Assembly: GCA_051873875.1 (NCBI GenBank)
Contig: JBJEFI010000057.1
Span: forward strand, 1 to 12,320
Direction of reading: 5' to 3'
DNA: 12,320 nucleotides
Source of the DNA: JBJEFI01 sp051873875
Lineage (GTDB): Bacteria > Bacillota > Bacilli > Bacillales > Bacillaceae_G
Below are positions 1-5,635 of the stretch, one piece after another. The position numbers were made by a program, and so were the translations under genes. Numbering within the stretch: the stretch's first letter is position 1; every line of letters begins with the position of its first letter. Below the pieces are notes generated by a model that searched no databases, was not told the origin of the DNA, and saw only the letters and a list, made by a program, of their open reading frames with translations.

Positions 1-14
1 TGATACATTTCGAC

Positions 15-56
15 AAAAAAAGGCTGCAGACACTTTATGATCTGCAGCCTTTTTTT
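15..56 (-). terminator. Intrinsic terminator of glmS, displaced by the insertion
   Basis: The stem GGCTGCAG (22-29) pairs with CTGCAGCC (42-49) around a short loop. It is flanked by an A-tract on the left and a T-tract on the right, so it can work in both directions. Removing the transposon and one TTTTT copy places this hairpin immediately after the glmS stop and its 25-bp spacer. It was therefore glmS's own terminator before insertion. The target duplication lies in the T-tract (the A-tract as glmS reads it). It now stops leftward transcription leaving the transposon and anything arriving from the left flank. Confidence 0.9.
51..55. repeat. Target site duplication, left copy (TTTTT)
   Basis: These are the five bases directly outside the left TGT terminus. 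They are identical to the five bases outside the right terminus. The duplication falls in a homopolymer, so by itself it is weak evidence. It is supported by the independently defined termini and the exact glmS distance. Confidence 0.85.
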
Positions 57-200
57 GTTGGTTTGAAATAAAGATTGATTAAAAATTGGCTACAAACGTT
101 GATTTTATAATAGAAGACACCCACGCATTTTGAAAAAAGATTAATCAAAATACGTGGGTTTTATTTTTAAGTGGATTTAGTTTTATAAAAAAGATTGATT
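56..200 (+). repeat. Transposon left end with three spaced TnsB-type binding sites
   Basis: Three related 20-bp sites lie in the same inward orientation at 61-80, 127-146 and 181-200. The first and third share the 15-mer AAAGATTGATTAAAA (70-84 and 190-204), and the middle one has AAAGATTAATCAAAA. Against site 1, site 3 matches at 16 of 20 positions and site 2 at 14 of 20. Tn7's left end also has three separated TnsB sites in about 150 bp. The outer half (GTTTGAAATAAAG) resembles the right-end sites, while the inner half (ATTGATT) is left-specific. That these bind TnsB is inferred from position, number and resemblance. Confidence 0.88.
120..168 (+). terminator. Hairpin in left end with T-rich tail; likely blocks inward transcription
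   Basis: CCCACGCATTTTGA (120-133) pairs with TCAAAATACGTGGG (145-158) at 13 of 14 positions. The loop is 11 nt and the tail TTTTATTTTT (159-168) follows on the plus strand. This looks like an intrinsic terminator facing into the element. The opposite direction has only a weaker T-rich tail, so a role in ending the cargo operon on the minus strand is possible but less certain. The middle TnsB-type site (127-146) occupies one arm and the loop. Confidence 0.6.
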
Positions 201-263
201 AAAACGTTCGTCTAACTTTATCAAAATTATATGGACTCATTATCGATAGATAACTATTATTTC

Positions 264-428
264 TTAATGAGGCCTTGCTAAATAAGCAGTAACAAGAAGG
301 AGAATGATTCCTAGCACTATGAAAGATTTGTATAAGAAATTACGTTTTCTACGAGAAACACCTAGAACTATAAAAAATATGCTGAGTATAAATGATATGA
401 TCATTGTATAGAATCCGATTTTATTCAC
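264..428 (-). CDS. Small two-TM membrane protein, possible bacteriocin immunity or accessory protein
   Basis: This short reading frame follows the ABC ATPase directly. From the ATG at 404 it gives 46 residues. From the in-frame GTG at 428, which overlaps the ATPase stop region, it gives 54. AAAGGAG sits right against the GTG and too far (about 22 nt) from the ATG, so the start is uncertain. The protein has two hydrophobic segments, around IISFILSIFFIVLG and SFIVLGIILLLVTAYLA, separated by a strongly basic loop (SRRKRN). This predicts a helical hairpin whose loop faces the cytoplasm. I do not recognise a family. Its place at the end of a bacteriocin transporter operon suggests immunity or a transporter accessory role, which is inference only. 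Confidence 0.6.
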   Translation of the reverse strand: MNKIGFYTMIISFILSIFFIVLGVSRRKRNFLYKSFIVLGIILLLVTAYLARPH

Positions 429-1083
429 TCCTTTCAAGAGTAATTATTCGTTCATGACGATTAGCTACATCTAAATCATGAGTCACTGTGATAATAGTAG
501 TATTAAATTCTTTATTCATGTCAAAAAGTAGATTAACAATTTTTTCTTTATTTTCCGAGTCCAAAGACGCTGTTGGTTCATCTGATAAAATCACTTGAGG
601 ATTCATGATTATAGCTCTAGCAAAAACAGCTCTAGATCGCTGGCCACCCGAACATTCAAGTGGTTTTTTTTTCAAAATGGATTCGATTCCAATTTTATTA
701 ATAATTTGTTTAAAACGCTCTTGGACATTCGGGTCTTTTTCAACATTAGCATACATAAGTGGCAATTTAATATTATCCTCTATAGTCAAAGAGTTAATTA
801 GTGCGGACTCTTGAAGAACAAAACCAATTTTTTGATTACGCCACTCAGCTAATTTATTTCGTGATAAACCCTTAACAGATGAATCAAAAAGCTTATAACT
901 CCCTTGATATTGTGTATCGAGTAAACCAATAATATTTAGTAGAGAAGTTTTTCCGACCCCAGACTCCCCTACAATAGAAAGTCTTTCTCCAGCTTCAACT
1001 TCCAATTGAAAATCATTCAAGATAGAAAAACCTTTTTTTTTGAATGTTTTTTTTTGGATTTCTAGTTTAATTATACTATTCAC
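421..1083 (-). CDS. ABC transporter ATPase of a lactococcin-972-type bacteriocin export/immunity system
   Basis: This 220-aa protein is a full-length MacB/LolD-type nucleotide-binding subunit. It has Walker A GESGVGKTS (39-47), the Q-loop Gln at about 91, signature CSGGQ (144-148, with Cys in place of the usual Leu), Walker B VILSDEP (164-170), D-loop SLD (173-175) and H-loop His202. It should power the permease encoded just upstream. Its start overlaps the permease stop by 4 nt, which indicates translational coupling. This ATPase size together with an FtsX-like partner is typical of the transporter accompanying lactococcin-972-like bacteriocins. Whether it exports the peptide, protects the producer or both is not settled by sequence; the peptide has its own Sec signal, which favours immunity or sensing. 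Confidence 0.9.
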   Translation of the reverse strand: MNSIIKLEIQKKTFKKKGFSILNDFQLEVEAGERLSIVGESGVGKTSLLNIIGLLDTQYQGSYKLFDSSVKGLSRNKLAEWRNQKIGFVLQESALINSLTIEDNIKLPLMYANVEKDPNVQERFKQIINKIGIESILKKKPLECSGGQRSRAVFARAIIMNPQVILSDEPTASLDSENKEKIVNLLFDMNKEFNTTIITVTHDLDVANRHERIITLERSE

Positions 1084-2300
1084 TTTAACACCCCCACAGA
1101 AATTGGAATATTTCTGATTTTCTTTATCGTGATTTCAACAGTCACAAATCCAATAATCAGATCTATAAAAAGAACAATAAGTAAAGCAATCCAATCCATG
1201 CTTATTAAACCGAATATTCCGTAAGTAGCAAATATAGCGTCTTTGCTTAACCAAAAGCCATATCTATTGAAAGCAGTTATTCCAAATAATATTACTAGAT
1301 TAACAGAAAATAATATTCCGAAATAATTGTACAATATTACTCTTAGTTTCGAATAACTTAACCCAACTAATAAATTGATTGTAAAATCCTTTATCATTAA
1401 ACGAATGCTTATCAAAGTATTCCATATAGTTAGACAAACAATGACTACCAGTAAAATAAAAGTAATAATACAGATGATTTTTAATGAATTGACATAATAA
1501 TCTTCAAAGTAATTAAAGTTTTCTTGTTGACTAAAAAAGTTAAATTCTAAACCTATATTTTTCTGGATAAATTCACTTAAATTCATTGCTTTCTCTTTTG
1601 TCGAATCAAGAAGCGCAATGTCCATCAAACCATTAACTTGGAGGTCTAAACCTGAACTTTGAATAAATTCTTCGTTAATGGGTAGAAAAATCGAAAAATT
1701 GAAATAGTTTTTTGAATTCGGAGCATAAAAATTAGAACGATGAGTGTTTTTCTCTAAAACCCCTTGAACTTTTAAATTGACTAATTGTTGGGTAACAGGA
1801 TCTGTAACCTCAATATTTGAGCCAACAGGATATGTTGTAGCCAGACCTGCACCTACTAAAACAGGTATTTCTTCTTTATTAAATTTATAGTCAAAGTTTA
1901 AGTGGTTGCCTTGAGATAATCTAAATTGATTTATCTTATAAGACTCTTCATTAAGATAATTGAAAGACACATCCATATTATGTTTATTATGTAATGAAGT
2001 GATAAAACCCTCAGCTTGAAGAGCATAAGTATAATTGTTATTTAAATATTCATATACTTTTTGTGTATCATCTATTTCAATTTTATCAAAATCAGCTTCA
2101 CTATTTGGATCTAGATTAGCGATAAAGGTTCCTTCTTGATTCATAGTTTTTATTTCTTGATAACCTTGAAAAGTTGAAATAATTGAACGAGTAGCCGTAA
2201 AAGAAAGATAGTTGGCTAAAAAAAGTAATATTATCATTCCTAAAACTAATATCCATCTTTTTAAAAATATTCTAGTTATAAAAAAATGTAAAATTCTCAT
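1080..2300 (-). CDS. FtsX/MacB-like permease associated with the bacteriocin
   Basis: This 406-aa protein has one TM helix near the N-terminus (about 15-36), a large extracytoplasmic region (about 40-270) and three TM helices near the C-terminus (about 273-297, 322-345 and 370-391). That is the topology of MacB/FtsX-type permeases. Its extracytoplasmic part has the LSQGNHLN...EIPVLVGAGLA pattern seen in MacB periplasmic-core-like domains. It overlaps its neighbours by 4 nt on both sides, so the ATPase and the four-TM protein are its likely partners. Lactococcin-972 loci usually encode one larger bacteriocin-associated membrane protein of roughly 650-700 aa. Here the membrane part is in two genes, this one and the 146-aa protein upstream. 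Confidence 0.8.
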   Translation of the reverse strand: MRILHFFITRIFLKRWILVLGMIILLFLANYLSFTATRSIISTFQGYQEIKTMNQEGTFIANLDPNSEADFDKIEIDDTQKVYEYLNNNYTYALQAEGFITSLHNKHNMDVSFNYLNEESYKINQFRLSQGNHLNFDYKFNKEEIPVLVGAGLATTYPVGSNIEVTDPVTQQLVNLKVQGVLEKNTHRSNFYAPNSKNYFNFSIFLPINEEFIQSSGLDLQVNGLMDIALLDSTKEKAMNLSEFIQKNIGLEFNFFSQQENFNYFEDYYVNSLKIICIITFILLVVIVCLTIWNTLISIRLMIKDFTINLLVGLSYSKLRVILYNYFGILFSVNLVILFGITAFNRYGFWLSKDAIFATYGIFGLISMDWIALLIVLFIDLIIGFVTVEITIKKIRNIPISVGVLK

Positions 2301-2737
2301 TCTTTTTTCACCCGACCTGTGCTAAATAGTATATATACAATAAAAATAAAAACTAAGTAGAGATTGCTAGTTACATTCAGTCCTAAATAGAAATTTAAGG
2401 AAAGTGATAGTAAAAAACTAAGCATTAAAATAGCTAGACTATTCAAAATATATCGGACTATAACATTTACCATTGTATCTCCTACAAGTATTCGGCAATA
2501 TACCTCTTTTTTTCTACGATCTAAAAATTGGTAGTGAAATACTATTATAATAAATGTAAGAAGAATATTTATTATAAGTTGATATTCTGTAATGCTTTCT
2601 AAAAAAGATTCTAAAATAGAAGAACTTTCTAAATTCAAAGTATCTACATAAATAAATATTAAACTTGAAGTAAAACAGACTAGATAAATAGTAATCGCTT
2701 CAAAAACGTCGATAAATCTAAACAAAGAATATTTCAT
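2297..2737 (-). CDS. Four-TM membrane protein of the bacteriocin transporter operon
   Basis: This 146-aa protein is almost entirely hydrophobic, with four predicted TM segments (about 9-31, 52-67, 88-110 and 119-137). A basic, Cys-containing loop, DRRKKEVYCRILVGD, lies between the second and third. It starts with a good ribosome site (AAGGAG, 6 nt before ATG) and ends ATGA-overlapped with the permease gene. I do not recognise it as a stand-alone family. The ILVGDT loop resembles the ILxGxS loop common in FtsX-like permeases, so it may be the detached N-terminal half of the usual single bacteriocin-associated membrane protein, or a paired second permease. Confidence 0.72.
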   Translation of the reverse strand: MKYSLFRFIDVFEAITIYLVCFTSSLIFIYVDTLNLESSSILESFLESITEYQLIINILLTFIIIVFHYQFLDRRKKEVYCRILVGDTMVNVIVRYILNSLAILMLSFLLSLSLNFYLGLNVTSNLYLVFIFIVYILFSTGRVKKE

Positions 2738-2895
2738 AAATTACTCCTTAAAGATGGCATCTATAAATTAATTTGTATTATTACATTTTAATAAATGCTC
2801 ACTACGCAACTGTAAAATCAACAAATTATTATTTGTAATTAAAGTAACATAGTACCTATACGTTTTAAAAGTCGAAACATTATATCTATTTAAAA

Positions 2896-2927
2896 TCGGG
2901 CCTATAGGAACATACCTATCGGCCCGA
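2896..2927 (-). terminator. Intergenic terminator between bacteriocin and transporter genes
   Basis: TCGGGCCTATAGG (2896-2908) pairs with CCTATCGGCCCGA (2915-2927) at 12 of 13 positions around a 6-nt loop. On the minus strand the stem is followed by ATTTTAAAT. It lies about 100 nt past the bacteriocin stop and 160 nt before the transporter genes. It probably ends most bacteriocin mRNA while partial read-through feeds the transporter operon. The rest of 2738-3029 is AT-rich with no other gene seen. Confidence 0.8.
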
Positions 2928-3029
2928 AAAATTTTACATTAATGCATTTTAATTCAACAATAATTAAATCTCAGATAGATATTACATTAAATTTCCAATC
3001 AAATATTCAAAAAATTAAGATTGATAAAA

Positions 3030-3356
3030 TTATTTAAGTGATCCGCGGTTCCAAGTGAATTTTGTAGTGTACTGGTCTCCCCATCTTAAATCGTCCCAAA
3101 CAGAACCTGTCACTTTGCTGCTATAGGCGGTTTTACTTAGTAAAGTTCTACCGTCTCGTGCATATTTAAACGAAGTAGATTTATATGCTGAACTACTATA
3201 ATTCCAAGCGGCGCCATCATATTTAATTTGGAAAGATTCTACAGAAGACGCCCCACTAGATGAATTTCCAAAACTTGCCGCAAAAGCTGCATTTGTACCT
3301 AATCCAATTGTACCGACTATCAATCCCGAGCAAATAATTTTTTTCATTTTCTTCAT
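3030..3356 (-). CDS. Secreted lactococcin-972-like bacteriocin precursor
   Basis: This 108-aa precursor has a Sec signal peptide: basic MKKMKK, a hydrophobic core IICSGLIVGTIGLG, and AFA cleavage after about residue 26. The mature part is about 82 aa, has no cysteine, and is rich in Ser, Tyr, Trp and Lys. Its C-terminal half (AWNYSSSAYK...VTGSVWDDLRWGDQYTTKFTW) has the spacing of aromatics seen in lactococcin-972 relatives, but the match is loose. The assignment leans on the linked ATPase and permease genes. Lactococcin 972 itself binds lipid II and blocks septum formation; the target here is unproven. The start has AAGGA about 9 nt upstream; a second ATG at codon 4 is also possible. The alternative is another small secreted antimicrobial or signalling protein. 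Confidence 0.65.
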   Translation of the reverse strand: MKKMKKIICSGLIVGTIGLGTNAAFAASFGNSSSGASSVESFQIKYDGAAWNYSSSAYKSTSFKYARDGRTLLSKTAYSSKVTGSVWDDLRWGDQYTTKFTWNRGSLK

Positions 3357-3391
3357 AATTACATTCCTTCTTTCATTTAGTATTTCGAAAC

Positions 3392-3467
3392 ATTAAAATT
3401 AATATTTAACAATTAAAACTAATGTTTAACACTAAAACACTTTACCATAATTTTCTTTAAAAAACAA
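3392..3467 (-). promoter_or_regulatory. Probable control region of the bacteriocin gene with a tandem 20-bp repeat
   Basis: Two adjacent copies of a 20-bp direct repeat (3392-3411 and 3412-3431) agree at 18 of 20 positions. On the minus strand each reads TGTTAAAyATTArTTTTAAT. Just upstream is a modest promoter candidate, TTGTTT (3467-3462), a 17-bp spacer and TAAAGT (3444-3439). Transcription would then start at the repeats, leaving a leader of about 75 nt. The repeat could be an operator for an unlinked regulator, since no regulator gene lies in the cargo. The promoter is weak by consensus, and AT-richness makes chance matches easy. Confidence 0.35.
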
Positions 3468-3574
3468 ATTTTGTTTAGATACAGTAGTCAATATTATTCT
3501 TAATTCAAAACTTTTAGAATTATTAGTCTATAAAAAGCCACTGCATAGTACACTATCTTTTTATTGTAGCTTTT

Positions 3575-3894
3575 TTAATCTTTACTTAGATAATTTGTAT
3601 TTCGAATTAGCTCTATCATCCTACTGACTTTTGTGACATGAGCGTCCTTCTTATATAACTTTATGACGTTATAATATATTTCTCTATCTTTCGAGCTTTT
3701 ACTATCCTAGAGCGTATTTTTGGAGTCGAACTAACTCTTTTAACTTATTTTCCGCTTTCTTTAAATTAAGTTTATATTTACGCAAGAAAACTCTTCACTG
3801 TATTTTTCTACACACCATTTTATAATTTGCAGTAGCTAGTCAGTATAACTCTCAGTTCTTTTAATGAATTGTATTTTACAAGGTATTGAATCAT
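3575..3894 (-). pseudogene. Frame-broken remnant of an unidentified protein
   Basis: No intact gene is present, but consecutive coding-like pieces in shifting frames join up. The first is MIQYLVKYNSLKELRVIL..., from ATG 3894 to a stop at 3820. The second is KWCVEKYSEEF in another frame. The third is LRKYKLNLKKAENKLKELV..., to a stop at 3702. The last is DREIYYNVIKLYKKD...VTKVSRMIELIRNTNYLSK, to a stop at 3575. The last piece looks like a decayed helix-turn-helix (compare the common VxKIARxxGISRNTVYRYL pattern). Joined, they suggest a roughly 100-aa DNA-binding protein with at least three disruptions. The family is unknown, and the reading is tentative because stitching frames in AT-rich DNA can mislead. 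Confidence 0.3.
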
Positions 3895-3902
3895 CTGTTT
3901 TA

Positions 3903-4040
3903 TTAGTTTGTATTATTTAATTGTGTACGAAAGTTAGCTAATACAGCTGCGTAATCTGATAGCTGTACGGCTTCATATCTCTGTGTTTGCAATTGCTCTA
4001 CTAAATGTTTTTCTAGTTGTGCTTCTGACTGATAACCCAC
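3903..4040 (-). pseudogene. 5' remnant of a type I restriction subunit gene (hsdR)
   Basis: A 45-codon frame starts at GTG (4040) and reads GYQSEAQLEKHLVEQL...YEAVQLSDYAAVLANFRTQL before a stop at 3903. This matches the very N-terminus of HsdR, the roughly 1,000-residue helicase/nuclease subunit of type I restriction systems (typically MGYQSEAQLE or similar). Everything after the first 45 codons is missing, and no hsdM or hsdS is in the window. GGGAG lies 10 nt before the GTG. The piece sits just past tnsE, where Tn7-like elements carry cargo, so it probably marks an earlier restriction-modification cargo that was lost. It cannot be an active enzyme. Confidence 0.7.
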
Positions 4041-4102
4041 TTTATTATATCTCCCATATCTTCACTTTTCTTATTTACATTATAGTACATTTTATTTACA
4101 AA

Positions 4103-5635
4103 TTAAGTGAATTTCTTAGCAATTAATGAGGCTCGATGTCTATAACTTTTCTTACTATGCTTTGCCTTCTGCACTGTAACTCCCTTATCTTCAATCTCTT
4201 TCAATGATTCTTTCAACCATGCGCCACTATCTTTGACCAAATTCTCTAGTAGATGTTCGATAACCGTATCCCATTGAATTTCCTGTTGTGCTTGTAAAAT
4301 AAGCATGGCAAGTGATTTGTACTCACGCTCAATTTTCACAATAAAATAATGATGTCCATTTAAAAGTCGGACACTTCCTAAAGCATATTTTCTTCTAGTT
4401 ATTCCATCGTCTAAAAAGCTAAACTTTCTATTCTCTTCTAGAATAGGTAGCTCTTCAATTTTTAGATTGATTGTTTGAACACTTGAAAAATCATTTAGCT
4501 CATTTAATATTTTTATAAATTCCCTTAACTCACCTGTTGCCGAAGCTTCATGTACATCAACCAATTCTATTCCTCTGACTAAATGATTCCCTCCCGTATC
4601 TGCTACGGTACGCTTATTACTATCGTCAATCATAAATTCCTTTGTATCTTCATTCGTCGATTCTCTAAGTTTACTTGTATTATTCGTCATTTTTTCTAGT
4701 CGAGGTAAATTCGCATAACCATGATGTTGATTATCTATTGGAATCAAATCAAAATCATCACTAGCACCTGCATCTTTATTATCAAGTTCATACGGTTCGT
4801 CTACTGAAGTAGCTTTTTTATATGTGTGTTTCTTTGATTCACTACTTTTCTGTTTCGCTGCAAATTCTGGATGTGTAAAAGAGACTTTGTCATATGGAAT
4901 TTTTTTATTCCGAACGGAAAGAATTCTTAAAATCAAATGGCTACTTGTTCTTCTTTTAATAACAGCTTTAATAACAATCGGTTGATTTATAGTCCATTCA
5001 AATTTTAACTTTCCAGTATCTACAAAGGTATAGCCAATATTCATGTACAAATTACATACATCAGGGTTAGTAATTATCCATAACAACTGCCATAAAAAAC
5101 TTTTTTTAGTGTACTTCTTTTCATACGTAGAATTAAAATCAATGTGAAGATGATTGCTTCGATAACTCTCTGTAAAATAATTTAGAAAAGAATTATTCAT
5201 CTCTAGCAAACGATAAAGCAAAAAACGATTTGGCGCTAAAATACTTCGAATACTTTCAATTAGAGGTAATGTATAATACTGATTTCTATATTTAAATTTA
5301 AAGCCGTTTGATGAAGTAGTCTCTTCTGTTTTAAAAATTGTCCATTCACTTTCAAAGTAGTTAACTTGATTTGGATAAATCGTTATTTCTACCTCTTCTG
5401 TCTTTGCAGGGGCAATACTTTGACTAACTATCCCATCCACATAATAATGTTGGATAGCTAAAAACGGTAGCATTCCCCAATCTAATAAAAGCTTTTCTGT
5501 TTTACCATTAGCTAAAAAGTAACAATACATCATTAATTTTCTTTCATGCCAAAAAGGAGAGCTAATCCAAATCAACTTTGCTTGCTCTCCCTTTTTAAAT
5601 GGCCAATTATTTAATTTAACCGAGCGTTCTCTCAT
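4103..5635 (-). CDS. tnsE: TnsE, target selector for replicating/conjugal DNA
   Basis: This 510-aa protein corresponds to Tn7 TnsE (538 aa). It lies last in the tnsABCDE order and shares recognisable stretches: YYTLPLIESIRSIL (120-133; Tn7 has a YHIPQLELARSL-like segment) and LLWIITNPDV (184-193). It also shares the C-terminal region (about 370-510) with an FIKILNEL start, a NGHHYFIVKIE strand and an aromatic WLKESL helix. In Tn7, TnsE directs TnsABC to lagging-strand DNA of conjugating plasmids through 3' recessed ends and the sliding clamp. Residues about 255-360 are polar and probably a disordered linker. The gene overlaps tnsD by 20 nt. Only a weak ribosome site precedes the ATG, so its expression probably depends on coupling. 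No clear terminator follows it. Confidence 0.88.
   Translation of the reverse strand: MRERSVKLNNWPFKKGEQAKLIWISSPFWHERKLMMYCYFLANGKTEKLLLDWGMLPFLAIQHYYVDGIVSQSIAPAKTEEVEITIYPNQVNYFESEWTIFKTEETTSSNGFKFKYRNQYYTLPLIESIRSILAPNRFLLYRLLEMNNSFLNYFTESYRSNHLHIDFNSTYEKKYTKKSFLWQLLWIITNPDVCNLYMNIGYTFVDTGKLKFEWTINQPIVIKAVIKRRTSSHLILRILSVRNKKIPYDKVSFTHPEFAAKQKSSESKKHTYKKATSVDEPYELDNKDAGASDDFDLIPIDNQHHGYANLPRLEKMTNNTSKLRESTNEDTKEFMIDDSNKRTVADTGGNHLVRGIELVDVHEASATGELREFIKILNELNDFSSVQTINLKIEELPILEENRKFSFLDDGITRRKYALGSVRLLNGHHYFIVKIEREYKSLAMLILQAQQEIQWDTVIEHLLENLVKDSGAWLKESLKEIEDKGVTVQKAKHSKKSYRHRASLIAKKFT

Noticed and set aside
3009..3029. AAGATTGAT core resembling a left-end TnsB site next to the bacteriocin stop
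   Set aside because: Only nine bases match, in very AT-rich DNA, and the outer half of the site is absent; probably chance.
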